NCBI GenBank assembly: GCA_045128275.1
Contig: JBGVRH010000036.1
Coordinates: 1-49,367 of the forward strand
DNA: 49,367 nucleotides
From: CAMEON01 sp045128275
GTDB taxonomy: Bacteria > Bacillota > Clostridia > Oscillospirales > CAG-272
Reading direction: 5' to 3'
Part shown: piece after piece, positions 8,582-16,889 of the stretch
Numbering within the stretch: position 1 is the stretch's first letter
Layout of the letters: each line of letters opens with the position of its first letter
The notes under the pieces: generated by a model
Seen by the model: only the letters and a program-made list of their open reading frames with translations
What the model was told of the DNA's origin: nothing
Database searches by the model: none
Translations under genes and position numbers: made by a program

Positions 8582-8607
8582 AAACTCCCCTGCCGAGGCA
8601 GGGGAGC
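8582..8607 (-). terminator. Terminator of ABC ATPase gene
   Basis: On the minus strand CTCCCCTGCC and GGCAGGGGAG pair around a short loop, followed by TTTTT. It lies 13-38 bases past the ATPase stop codon. Confidence 0.85.
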
Positions 8608-8619
8608 GGAAATGTAAGA

Positions 8620-9774
8620 TTAGTGGCAAATGCAGCGCTCGGTGTCCTTGTCGAAGATGTGGCAACGGCTGGTGTCGAAGGCAACCTTGATGGTATCGCC
8701 GGCGCGGGACTGGGAGCGAGAGGAGACGCGGGCGATCAGGTTGGTACCGTCGTTGATGACCTTGATCTTACCGTCACCCTCCTCGGACTTACCGACGTTC
8801 AGGTACAGGTAGATCTCGGCGCCCATCAGCTCGGTGACGTCGACGTATGCCTCGAAGGAAGCGTCGGCGTGAGCCTCGACCTGGGCGGCCTGGTCATAGA
8901 TGCACTCGGGACGCAGACCCAGAACGACCTCCTGGTCGATGTAGTCCTTCAGAGCGGGGTTGTTGGCCTTCTCTGCGGGCAGCTTGACGGAGACGTTCTC
9001 GAAGTTGAAGTACAGATCCTCGCCCTTCTTGTTCAGGGTACCGTTGATGAAGTTCATCTGGGGGGTACCGATGAAGCCTGCGACGAACAGGTTGCAGGGA
9101 GAATCGTAGAGGTTCTGAGGAGTGTCGACCTGCTGAATCAGACCGTCCTTCATAACCACGATACGGGTAGCCATGGTCATAGCCTCGACCTGGTCGTGGG
9201 TAACGTAGATGAAGGTGGTACCGACGCGGGCATGCAGCTTGGTCAGCTCGGTTCTCATGGCAGCACGGAGCTTAGCGTCCAGGTTGGACAGAGGCTCGTC
9301 AAGAAGGAAGACCTTGGGGTTACGGACGATTGCACGACCCAGAGCCACACGCTGCTTCTGACCACCGGACAGAGCCTTGGGCTTTCTGTCGAGCAGGTGG
9401 GTGATATCCAGGATGCGGGCAGCCTCCTCAACGCGGCGCTTGATCTCCTCCTTAGGAGTCTTGTTCAGCTTCAGACCGAAGGCCATGTTCTCGAACACGG
9501 TCATGTGGGGGTACAGAGCGTAGTTCTGGAACACCATCGCGATCTTACGATCCTTAGGAGCCACGTCGTTGACCAGCTGGTCACCGATGAACAGCTCGCC
9601 CTCGGAGATCTCCTCCAGACCGGCGACCATACGCAGGGTAGTGGTCTTACCGCAACCGGAAGGACCGACCAGAACCAGGAACTCCTTGTCCTTGATCTCC
9701 AGGTTGAAGTCGGACACGGCGGTCACGCCGCCGGGGTACTTCTTGTAAATGTGACGAAGAGATACACTTGCCAT
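8620..9774 (-). CDS. msmK: Sugar ABC transporter ATPase, MsmK/UgpC/MalK family
   Basis: This 384-residue protein is the energy-coupling subunit of carbohydrate importers: it binds two permeases and hydrolyses ATP. Walker A GPSGCGKTT is at residues 37-45; the signature LSGGQKQRVALGRA and Walker B VFLLDEPLSNLDAKLR follow in order, and the C-terminal ~140 residues form the TOBE/MalK regulatory domain. The start follows AGGAGG and excludes an upstream in-frame extension that has no ribosome site. There is no permease or binding protein nearby, and the gene has its own promoter and terminator. That fits an MsmK/MsmX-type shared ATPase serving several sugar importers, possibly including those feeding the rhamnosidase region. 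Confidence 0.93.
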   Translation of the reverse strand: MASVSLRHIYKKYPGGVTAVSDFNLEIKDKEFLVLVGPSGCGKTTTLRMVAGLEEISEGELFIGDQLVNDVAPKDRKIAMVFQNYALYPHMTVFENMAFGLKLNKTPKEEIKRRVEEAARILDITHLLDRKPKALSGGQKQRVALGRAIVRNPKVFLLDEPLSNLDAKLRAAMRTELTKLHARVGTTFIYVTHDQVEAMTMATRIVVMKDGLIQQVDTPQNLYDSPCNLFVAGFIGTPQMNFINGTLNKKGEDLYFNFENVSVKLPAEKANNPALKDYIDQEVVLGLRPECIYDQAAQVEAHADASFEAYVDVTELMGAEIYLYLNVGKSEEGDGKIKVINDGTNLIARVSSRSQSRAGDTIKVAFDTSRCHIFDKDTERCICH

Positions 9775-9864
9775 TTGAGATTTCCTCCTAAATAATATCT
9801 TACATAAAATTTTGATAATTGCGGGGCGCACAAAGAGCCTATACGCACATCTTTGCACGATGAT

Positions 9865-9893
9865 ATTATACCAAAAAAAGCCCCAAAAAGAAA
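9865..9893 (-). promoter_or_regulatory. Promoter of msmK-type ATPase gene
   Basis: A perfect TATAAT (9870-9865 on the minus strand) lies 17 bases from a weak -35, TTTCTT. The AT-rich stretch 9800-9960 holds no other feature I can support. Confidence 0.65.
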
Positions 9894-10000
9894 GAGTTTA
9901 TTTCCCCAAACTTTCTTCTTTTGATTTGTATATCCTGCACAAATCATAGCCCCAAGCCAGGGTAGAGAAGGGGTGGGCGGCTTAGGCGAATTTTAATATA

Positions 10001-10450
10001 TTAACGCCTCTTTTTGGTGAAAAGGCGTGGGCGGAAGATGATGCCCAGAACCGAGGCAATGACGATACCGCCGGCGATGCCCAGGGCGATCCGCATGGTG
10101 CGCATACCCGCCGTGGCGGCGGCGGCGTAATCCCCCGTGACGAAGCTGAACATGGTACTGTACAGTCCGCTTCCGGGGACCAGCGGAATCACGCAGGGGA
10201 CCATGTAGACCGGAACCGGCACCTTTGTGACCCTGGCCATGATCTCGGAATAGCCCGCGCCCGCCAGAGCGGCCAGCATATTGGGGAATAGCTCCCCCCC
10301 GATGAAGTGCCCGGCCAGCAGGTAGACTCCGGTGGTCAGAAGACCGCCCAGGGTGGCCACCGGGAGGCGGCGGGGATGGGTGTAGAACAGAATGGAAAAG
10401 CCCAGCGTACTGAGGGCGGCGGTAATGAGCATAACGACTGCGTTTGGCAT
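10001..10450 (-). CDS. Threonine/serine exporter, small subunit (ThrE_2 type)
   Basis: A 149-residue membrane protein with four or five hydrophobic segments, matching the C-terminal half of ThrE-type exporters (DUF3815). The VYMVPCVIPLVPGSGLYSTM segment is typical of the family, with its conserved proline- and glycine-rich PLVPGSG. It works with the product of the gene directly upstream: that gene's stop codon is only four bases before this ATG, and the ribosome site GGAGGG lies inside the end of that gene. Split ThrE exporters, with one large and one small protein, are common in Firmicutes. Substrate is inferred from the family and could be other small amino acids. Confidence 0.88.
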   Translation of the reverse strand: MPNAVVMLITAALSTLGFSILFYTHPRRLPVATLGGLLTTGVYLLAGHFIGGELFPNMLAALAGAGYSEIMARVTKVPVPVYMVPCVIPLVPGSGLYSTMFSFVTGDYAAAATAGMRTMRIALGIAGGIVIASVLGIIFRPRLFTKKRR

Positions 10451-10454
10451 TTTC

Positions 10455-11300
10455 TTACCCTCCGATCTGCTGATTGAACAGCACCAAGGCGGCCATGTAG
10501 CCCAGAGCGATCATGAGGGTCTGGAGGATGGCCTGGATGAGGCGCATGGTGCCCGCCAGGGTATCTCCGCAGAGGAGATCCCGCAGGGCGTTACCGAAGG
10601 ACAGGCCGGGAATCTCCAGCATGATGGTACCGATGATGATCTTGTCCACGTGGTCGCCAAAGCCCACCTTAACGCACAGCACCGACAAAACCCCCGCCGC
10701 GAAGGAGGAGATGAGAGACTTGACCATGCTGTTGATGCGCAGGGGGCGCAGGCGAGCGAACAGGGTCAGAAAGAAGGCGATGGCCGCGGCGGCCAAACCG
10801 TCTAAGATCGTACCGCCAAAGAAGACGGCGAAGCCGCCCGTGGCCAGCATGCCGCCGATATAGCACAGCCACTCGGGGACGGGGCGGTAGAGGCGGATCT
10901 GCTCCAGGCGGGCATCCACCTCCGAGGCAGAGATGGGGCTTGCGCAGATGGTACGGGAGAGGGCATTGAGAGCCTCCAGGCGGGCCAGATGATTGTAGGT
11001 AGAGGGAACGCGGCGGTTCATGGTGGCGTAGGAGCCGTCAGGCATCCGCACCTCGGCGGTAATGAGGGAGGTGATGGCAAATACGTCCACGACCTCGGCT
11101 CCGTAAGCGCGGCAGATGCGGGTCACGGTATCCTCCACGCGGTGGATCTCGCCCCCCGCCCGCAGGATCTCAGCCCCCACGTTCAGGGCAATGGCCAGAA
11201 CGCTTCCCGCGTCGGTGGGGATGATCTGTCCCTCGGCGGCGGGTGCGGAAGCGCGGGTGACGCCCCCTGTGGGAGTTGTCAAAAAATGTGGGAATTTCAC
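10455..11300 (-). CDS. Threonine/serine exporter, large subunit (ThrE/DUF1212 type)
   Basis: A 281-residue protein of the ThrE family, which exports threonine and serine using the proton gradient. The N-terminal part holds the conserved cytoplasmic region with GAEILRAGGEIHRVEDTV and an FAITSLI segment; about five membrane spans follow, and LEIPGLSFGNALRDLLCGD is the family's PG-x-x-x-x-NA-x-RD signature. I start at GTG 11300, eight bases after GGAG; the upstream frame runs into the divergent promoter region and cannot be coding. The promoter at 11331-11359 is perfect. It forms a two-gene operon with the small subunit and diverges from the glycine-controlled symporter. Confidence 0.88.
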   Translation of the reverse strand: MKFPHFLTTPTGGVTRASAPAAEGQIIPTDAGSVLAIALNVGAEILRAGGEIHRVEDTVTRICRAYGAEVVDVFAITSLITAEVRMPDGSYATMNRRVPSTYNHLARLEALNALSRTICASPISASEVDARLEQIRLYRPVPEWLCYIGGMLATGGFAVFFGGTILDGLAAAAIAFFLTLFARLRPLRINSMVKSLISSFAAGVLSVLCVKVGFGDHVDKIIIGTIMLEIPGLSFGNALRDLLCGDTLAGTMRLIQAILQTLMIALGYMAALVLFNQQIGG

Positions 11301-11330
11301 GGTAACGCTCCGATTCAATGATGTGATACC

Positions 11331-11359
11331 ATTATACAAGGAAGACAGGTATTTGTCAA
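11331..11359 (-). promoter_or_regulatory. Sigma-A promoter of thrE-type operon
   Basis: On the minus strand TTGACA (11359-11354) and TATAAT (11336-11331) are exactly 17 bases apart. Transcription starts near 11324, so the leader is about 25 bases. Confidence 0.92.
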
Positions 11360-11391
11360 GATATTTTCCTCTGAAAAATTGTCGAACCCCC

Positions 11392-11420
11392 TTGACATAT
11401 GGGGACATATGTGCTATAAT
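11392..11420 (+). promoter_or_regulatory. Sigma-A promoter of glycine-riboswitch symporter gene
   Basis: TTGACA 11392-11397 and TATAAT 11415-11420 are 17 bases apart. The spacer region carries two CATATG copies separated by GGGA (about 11396-11411), an inverted arrangement that could bind a dimeric regulator. Confidence 0.92.
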
Positions 11421-11475
11421 ACCCCCATCGTTCCCCGTGATGCCGTCAGGATCATCCGAAACTGTCGGCGGAGGA

Positions 11476-11586
11476 GCTCTGGAGAATCCCTTAAATGGGT
11501 GCCGAAGGTGCAAGGTTGGCCGCAAGGCTTGCCGAATCTCTCAGGCAAAAGGACAGAGCAGGCAAACAATCTATATTGTGTCTGCA
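11476..11586 (+). ncRNA. Glycine riboswitch, single aptamer
   Basis: The class core is easy to read: GGTGCCGAAGGTGCAAGG, a variable hairpin, then ATCTCTCAGGCAAAAGGACA, closed by a P1 stem GCTCT 11476-11480 with AGAGC 11555-11559. Only one full aptamer is present. A small hairpin follows (ACAAT-ctat-ATTGT within 11558-11586), in the position of the 'ghost aptamer' of type-1 singlet glycine riboswitches. It senses glycine and controls the symporter gene through the terminator at 11600. Confidence 0.95.
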
Positions 11587-11599
11587 TCCTATTTTCAGA

Positions 11600-11634
11600 G
11601 CTGCCGAGGGTTCGGCAGCATTTTTTATTTTATT
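11600..11634 (+). terminator. Riboswitch expression-platform terminator
   Basis: GCTGCCGA and TCGGCAGC pair around GGGT, followed by TTTTTTATTT. It lies between the aptamer and the symporter ribosome site, so ligand binding can decide readthrough. Direction (probably off with glycine for an importer) is inferred. Confidence 0.88.
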
Positions 11635-11652
11635 TTCATGGAGGAAACAAAC

Positions 11653-13197
11653 ATGGAAGCGTTTCTCAATTGGGTGAAGACCATCAACGATGCCGTCAAC
11701 GGCGCGGTCTGGGGTCTTCCCGGCCTCATCCTGCTCATCGGTACGGGTATTCTCCTGACCGTGGGCACCAAGGTGTTCCAGATCATTCACGTGGGTCACT
11801 GGTGGAAGAACACCATCGCCAGCGTGTTCAAGAAGAACAGCAGCGCCACCAAGAAGACCGACCGCAAGACTATTTCCCAGTTCCAGGCTCTCTGCGCCGC
11901 TCTGGCCGCTACCGTCGGTACGGGTAACATCGCGGGCGTAGCCGCCGCCATCGTCACGGGCGGCCCCGGTGCCGTGTTCTGGATGTGGGTCGCCGCCTTC
12001 TTCGGTATGATGACCAACTTCTCGGAAAACCTGCTGGGTATCTACTACCGCCGCCGCAACAAGGACGGCGAGTGGTCGGGCGGCCCTATGTACTACCTGC
12101 GGGACGGCCTGGGCAAGCGCTACGGCACCAAGTGGCTCAGCCCCGTGTCCAAGGTGCTGGCCGTTCTCTTCTGCTGCTTCGCCATCCTGGCCTCCTTCGG
12201 TATCGGTAACATGGCCCAGATCAACAAGATCGTCCTGAACATGGATGCCGCCTTCTTCCAGAACGCTTCTCTGGGCATGATCCCCGGCACCGAGATCAAC
12301 ATCATCCACCTCATCATCGGTATCGGCCTCCTCATCATCGGCGCCCTCATCATCATCGGCGGTCTCCAGCGCATCGCCCGCGTGGCCGAGATCGTGGTGC
12401 CCTTCATGGCCGTGGCCTACGTCATCGGCTCTCTCATCATCTTCGGCATCAACATCAAGCAGGTGGGCCCCATGTTCGTCGCCATCTTCAAGTTCGCCTT
12501 CACCCCCGCGGCTATGCTGGGCGGCGGTATCGGTGTGCTGATCAAGAAGACCATGACCCAGGGCTTCAAGCGCGGCGTGTTCTCCAACGAGGCAGGTCTC
12601 GGCTCCTCGGTGCTGGTTCACTCCTCCTCCAACGTCAAGGAGCCCGTCAAGCAGGGTATGTGGGGCATCTTTGAGGTGTTCTTTGACACCTTCGTGGTCT
12701 GCACCATGACCGCTGTGGTGGTTCTCTCCACCGGCTACATCGACCTGGCCTCCGGCGCTCCCGTGGGCGACCTCAACGGCGACACCCTGGTGTCCCAGGC
12801 CTTCGGTCAGTACTTCGGCGCGCCCGGCACCTGGTTCGTGGCCATCGCCATGCTCTTCTTCGCCTTCACCACCGTCCTGGGCTGGTCTCAGTACGGCTCC
12901 AAGGCCGTGGAGTACCTCTTCGGTACCACCGGCGTCAAGGTCTACAAGTTCATCTTCGTGGCCATGATCGTCTCGGGAGCCATCATGGAGGGTGGTCTTG
13001 CCTGGGATCTGTCGGATACCTTCAACGGTCTCATGATGATCCCCAACCTCATCGGCGTAGTGGCGCTCCTGCCGCTGGTGCTGAAGGTCACCAAGAACTA
13101 CGTGGATCGCAAGATCAAGGGCAAGGACGTAGCTCCCATGCTCTCCTACGACAAAGCCATCCAGGCCGAGACCGCACAGCATCTCGACGAGGATTGA
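11653..13197 (+). CDS. Sodium:alanine/glycine symporter (AGCS family)
   Basis: A 514-residue AGCS transporter that takes up alanine or glycine with sodium. About ten membrane spans are visible. Family signatures present include GTGNIAGVAAAIVTGGPGAVFWMW, GGPMYYL, and FKRGVFSNEAGLGSS near the middle (each shown only in part here). The start at 11653 has GGAGG eight bases upstream; ATG 11638 has no ribosome site. A glycine riboswitch and terminator precede the gene, which points to glycine as a main substrate or signal. The divergent ThrE-type exporter suggests joint control of small amino-acid pools. A strong terminator follows. Confidence 0.95.
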   Translation: MEAFLNWVKTINDAVNGAVWGLPGLILLIGTGILLTVGTKVFQIIHVGHWWKNTIASVFKKNSSATKKTDRKTISQFQALCAALAATVGTGNIAGVAAAIVTGGPGAVFWMWVAAFFGMMTNFSENLLGIYYRRRNKDGEWSGGPMYYLRDGLGKRYGTKWLSPVSKVLAVLFCCFAILASFGIGNMAQINKIVLNMDAAFFQNASLGMIPGTEINIIHLIIGIGLLIIGALIIIGGLQRIARVAEIVVPFMAVAYVIGSLIIFGINIKQVGPMFVAIFKFAFTPAAMLGGGIGVLIKKTMTQGFKRGVFSNEAGLGSSVLVHSSSNVKEPVKQGMWGIFEVFFDTFVVCTMTAVVVLSTGYIDLASGAPVGDLNGDTLVSQAFGQYFGAPGTWFVAIAMLFFAFTTVLGWSQYGSKAVEYLFGTTGVKVYKFIFVAMIVSGAIMEGGLAWDLSDTFNGLMMIPNLIGVVALLPLVLKVTKNYVDRKIKGKDVAPMLSYDKAIQAETAQHLDED

Positions 13198-13208
13198 CGC
13201 GTTACAGC

Positions 13209-13256
13209 AAAAAAATCCACAGTCTCCTTTACGGGGGACTGTGGATCTTTTTTTAT
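13209..13256. terminator. Bidirectional terminator after symporter gene
   Basis: ATCCACAGTCTCC 13215-13227 pairs with GGGGACTGTGGAT 13234-13246, with a T-run on the right and an A-run on the left, so it can serve both convergent units. Confidence 0.9.
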
Positions 13257-13260
13257 GGGG

Positions 13261-15024
13261 TCACGCCTCGAATTGACTGTTGTACAAATCAGAGTAGAAG
13301 CCGCCCTTTGAGAGGAGGGTCTTGTGGTCGCCCTGCTCGATGACGTGGCCGTCCTTCATGACCAGGATCACGTCGGCTTCCTTGATGGTGGAGAGGCGGT
13401 GGGCCACGATGAAGGAGGTGCGCCCCTTCATGAGGGTAGCGAAGGCGTTCTGGATCTTCAGCTCGGTGCGGGTGTCGATGGAGGAGGTGGCCTCGTCCAG
13501 AATGAGCATGGGAGGCAGGCAGAGGAAGAGGCGGGCGATGCAGAGGAGCTGCTTCTGTCCCTGGGACAGGGAGCCTCCGTCCTCACCGATGACGGTCTGG
13601 TAGCCGTTGGGGAGCCGCTTGATGAATCCGTGGGCGTGGGCGGCCTTGGCGGCGGCGATCACCTCCTCGTCGGTGGCGTCGGGACGGCCGAAGGCGATGT
13701 TGTCCCGCACAGTACCTGCCGCCAGCCAGGTCTCCTGGAGCACCATACCGTAGCTTTCGCGGAGGGAGTGGCGGGTCATGCTCCGTATGTCGGTGCCGTC
13801 CACTTGGATGGAGCCGTCACAGACGTCGTAGAAGCGCATGAGGAGGTTGATCACGGTGGTCTTGCCACAGCCCGTAGGGCCTACGATGGCCACCCGCTGG
13901 CCGCTCTTGAGGGTCAGATCCAGATCCTGAATCAAAGGCTTATCGGGGGTGTAGGAGAAGGCCACGTCGCTGAGGGTCACCTGCCCTTGGCAGTTCTCCA
14001 ACACAATAGCATCGGGGGCATCGGGAATCTCGGTTTCCGCCTCGATCAGCTCGAAGAGGCGGGCGGCGCAGGCCATGGCGTTCTGCAGCTCGGTGACCAC
14101 CCCCGAGATCTCGTTGAAGGGCTTGGTGTACTGACCCGCGTAGGTCAGGAAGGCGGAGAGACCTCCCACGGTGAGGGCCATGCCTCCCGCGGGGGACAGG
14201 CAGATGAGGGCGCCGATGAGGGCCACGCCCGCGTAGACCAGGTTGTTGACGAAGCGGGTGGAGGGGTTGACCAGGGAGGAGAAGAACACCGCCTTGCGGG
14301 AGACGGTCTCCAGCCGTCCGTTGATCTCGTCGAAGTCCCGCAGAGCCTCGTCCTCGTGGGCGAAGGCCACCACGGTCTTGTGGGAGCCGATCATCTCGTC
14401 GATGAGGGAGGTCTGCTCGGCGCGGGTCTCGGACTGCTTTTTGAAGAGGTGGAAGGTGCGCTTGGCGATGAAGGAGGCCACGAAGAGGGACAGGGGAGTG
14501 GCCACCACCACCCAGACCGTCATGGGGAGGTTCAGGGTGAGCATGAAGCACAGCGTCCCCAGGATGGTCAGGATGCCCGTAAAGAACTGGGAGAAGCCCA
14601 TGAGCAGGCCGTCGGTGAACTGGTCGGCATCGGCGATGACGCGGCTGACCGTGTCGCCCACAGGCCGCTTGTCCAGATAGGATAGGGGGAGGGACTGGAT
14701 GCGGGTAAAGGCATCGTGGCGGAGACGGCGCACCACACCGAAGGTGATGCGGTTGTTGCAGATGTTCATGAGCCACTGGCACAGGGCGGTGAGGCCGATG
14801 ATGATCACACCCCGCAGGAGCAGGGGTGACAGGGCCTCGAAATCCACCTGCCCGGGGGCTATGATGAGATCGATGGCGTCGCCCGTCAGAATGGGCAGGT
14901 AGAGGGTCAGACCCACCACCGCGATGGCCAGAAGGAGGGACAGGGCGAAGAGGAGGCGGTAGTGCTTCAGGTAACGAAGCACCTTTTTCATGGTGGCGAG
15001 GGTGTTGGTATGCTTCTGTTTCAT
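13261..15024 (-). CDS. ABC exporter half-transporter (permease-ATPase), second subunit
   Basis: A 587-residue fusion of a six-span ABC type-I exporter membrane domain (about residues 25-330) and an ATPase domain. Walker A GPTGCGKTT, the signature LSQGQKQL (an S-Q-G variant of LSGGQ), Walker B MLILDEATSSIDTRTE and the H-loop VAHRLSTI are visible. Walker B has the normal catalytic Glu. The start is ATG 15024, sharing a base with the upstream TGA; GTG 15027 in the same frame is also possible, with GGAGG just ahead. With its neighbour it should form a heterodimeric MdlA/MdlB or LmrCD-like exporter. The substrate cannot be read from sequence; drugs, lipids or peptides are typical. Confidence 0.92.
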   Translation of the reverse strand: MKQKHTNTLATMKKVLRYLKHYRLLFALSLLLAIAVVGLTLYLPILTGDAIDLIIAPGQVDFEALSPLLLRGVIIIGLTALCQWLMNICNNRITFGVVRRLRHDAFTRIQSLPLSYLDKRPVGDTVSRVIADADQFTDGLLMGFSQFFTGILTILGTLCFMLTLNLPMTVWVVVATPLSLFVASFIAKRTFHLFKKQSETRAEQTSLIDEMIGSHKTVVAFAHEDEALRDFDEINGRLETVSRKAVFFSSLVNPSTRFVNNLVYAGVALIGALICLSPAGGMALTVGGLSAFLTYAGQYTKPFNEISGVVTELQNAMACAARLFELIEAETEIPDAPDAIVLENCQGQVTLSDVAFSYTPDKPLIQDLDLTLKSGQRVAIVGPTGCGKTTVINLLMRFYDVCDGSIQVDGTDIRSMTRHSLRESYGMVLQETWLAAGTVRDNIAFGRPDATDEEVIAAAKAAHAHGFIKRLPNGYQTVIGEDGGSLSQGQKQLLCIARLFLCLPPMLILDEATSSIDTRTELKIQNAFATLMKGRTSFIVAHRLSTIKEADVILVMKDGHVIEQGDHKTLLSKGGFYSDLYNSQFEA

Positions 15025-16757
15025 CACGCTTCACCTCCCTTGAACTGGGATTCGTGGATCTCGCGGTAGACCTCGCAGGAGGCCAGCAATCCTTCGTGGG
15101 TACCCATGCCCACGGCGCGCCCCTCGTCCAGGACGATGATGAGGTCGGCGGCCTTGATGGAGGAGGTGCGCTGGGAGATGATGAAGACGGTGGGATCCCC
15201 CGCCAGCTCGCGGAGAGCCTTACGGAGGCGGGCATCGGTGGCAAAGTCCAGGGCCGAGGCGGAGTCGTCCAGGATGAGGATCTCGGGATCTCCTACCAGA
15301 GCGCGGGCGATGGTGAGGCGTTGCTTCTGTCCGCCCGAGAGGTTCCTTCCCTTCTGCTCCACGACAGCGTCCAGCCCCCCCTCCTTTTCGCGGACGAAAT
15401 CGGCGGCCTGGGCTACCTCCAGCGCATTCCACAGCTCGGTGTCGGAGACGTTCTCCACCCCGAAGCAGAGATTGGAGCGTACCGTCCCCTTGAACAGCTC
15501 GGCCTTCTGGGGCACCACACCGATGCGGGCGCGGAGGGTGGGGAGATCGTGACAGGCCACGGGGAGGCCGAAGACCGATACGGTGCCCTCGGTGGCCTCG
15601 TAGAAGCGGGGGATGAGGTTGACCAGGGTGGACTTACCCGAGCCCGTACCGCCGATGATGCCCACGGTCATGCCGCGGCGGGCGGTGAAGCTGATATCCT
15701 GCAGGGAGGGCTCGCCGCCCCCCTCGTAGGTCATGGTGACGTGATCAAAGACCACGGCGGGGGTGTCGGCGGTGGGAGCGGGGGTACCGTCGGGGGCGGG
15801 GGTGACCGCCATGCCCGCAGGCATATCCAGCACCGCGCCGATGCGGTTGCCGCAGGCCACGGCCTTGGTGACGGTGAAGATGGAGGTGGCCATCTTCACC
15901 AGCTCCACTAAGATCTGTCCCATGTAGTTCACCAGCGCCACCACCTCACCCTGGGTGAGCCTGCCGCCCTCCACCCCCACAGCACCCTGACGGATGAGGA
16001 GGATGACGGCCAGGTTGACGATGACGTAGGTCACGGGGTTCATGATGGCGGTGAGCATGCCCGCCTTGTTCTGGAGGCTTGTCTGCTGACGGTTGGCCTC
16101 CGAGAAGGTGTCGATCTGCTCCCCCTCCTTGCGGAAGGCGCGGATGGGGCGCACGCCCGACAGGTTCTCACGGGTGACGGCGGTGACGCGATCCAGGCGG
16201 TTCTGCACCTTCTTGTACAGGGGGATGCCCCCCAGCATGACCCCGAAGACCACAACGGCCAGAAGGGGGATGGCGGCCACGAAGATGAGAGCCAGCTCGG
16301 TGTCGATGGTGAAGGCCATGATCATGGCACCGAAGACGATGATGGGGGAGCGGAGGAGGAGGCGGAGGGTGATGTTGATACCCGACTGGAGCTGGTTGAC
16401 GTCGCTGGTCATGCGGGTGATCATGGTGGAGGTGCCCACGCGGTCGGTCTGGGCGTAGGTGAAGGACTGCATGTGAGCGAACAGCTCGTGGCGCATCCGC
16501 GCGGCAGAGCCAACGGCGGCCTTGGCCGAGAAATACTGGGCAGTAAAGGCCCACGCAAGTCCCACGAAGGCCAAAAGCACCAGCACCCCGCAGAGCTGCC
16601 AGACGAGGGTGGAGTCGCTCCCTCCTATGCCTCTGTCGATGATGGCGGCCACCACCAGGGGCACGCAGAGGTCAAAGCAGGCCTCCAGGAGCTTGAACAG
16701 AGGGGCCAATATGCTTTCCTTGGGGTACATACCAAGGCATCGCAGGAAAATTTTCAT
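15024..16757 (-). CDS. ABC exporter half-transporter (permease-ATPase), first subunit
   Basis: A 577-residue exporter half with an N-terminal six-span domain and a C-terminal ATPase. Walker A GGTGSGKST and signature LSGGQKQRLT are intact. After Walker B the residue following the aspartates is Ser rather than Glu (ILILDDSASALD), and the switch region reads ISQRTSSI in place of the usual AHRLSTI, so it lacks the H-loop His. These changes mark the degenerate site of asymmetric heterodimeric exporters (LmrC/TM287 type); the neighbour carries the intact catalytic Glu. The start follows AGGAGG; the upstream extension has no ribosome site. It leads a two-gene operon from the promoter at 16796-16824. 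Confidence 0.92.
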   Translation of the reverse strand: MKIFLRCLGMYPKESILAPLFKLLEACFDLCVPLVVAAIIDRGIGGSDSTLVWQLCGVLVLLAFVGLAWAFTAQYFSAKAAVGSAARMRHELFAHMQSFTYAQTDRVGTSTMITRMTSDVNQLQSGINITLRLLLRSPIIVFGAMIMAFTIDTELALIFVAAIPLLAVVVFGVMLGGIPLYKKVQNRLDRVTAVTRENLSGVRPIRAFRKEGEQIDTFSEANRQQTSLQNKAGMLTAIMNPVTYVIVNLAVILLIRQGAVGVEGGRLTQGEVVALVNYMGQILVELVKMATSIFTVTKAVACGNRIGAVLDMPAGMAVTPAPDGTPAPTADTPAVVFDHVTMTYEGGGEPSLQDISFTARRGMTVGIIGGTGSGKSTLVNLIPRFYEATEGTVSVFGLPVACHDLPTLRARIGVVPQKAELFKGTVRSNLCFGVENVSDTELWNALEVAQAADFVREKEGGLDAVVEQKGRNLSGGQKQRLTIARALVGDPEILILDDSASALDFATDARLRKALRELAGDPTVFIISQRTSSIKAADLIIVLDEGRAVGMGTHEGLLASCEVYREIHESQFKGGEA

Positions 16758-16795
16758 GGAAATCCTCCTATAGGTCGAATTCTTTCTAACTTGAT

Positions 16796-16824
16796 AGTAT
16801 AGCACATTTCGCGGGATTTTGCAA
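16796..16824 (-). promoter_or_regulatory. Promoter of ABC exporter operon
   Basis: On the minus strand TTGCAA (16824-16819) and TATACT (16801-16796) are 17 bases apart. Confidence 0.75.
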
Positions 16825-16850
16825 GGGGTTTTCCTCCAAAACCACCGCCC

Positions 16851-16880
16851 AAAGAAAGATCCCCCGCCTTACGGCGAGGG
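16851..16880 (-). terminator. Terminator after pssA
   Basis: On the minus strand CCCTCGCC and GGCGGGGG pair around GTAA, followed by ATCTTTCTTT. Confidence 0.75.
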
Positions 16881-16889
16881 ATGAACATG

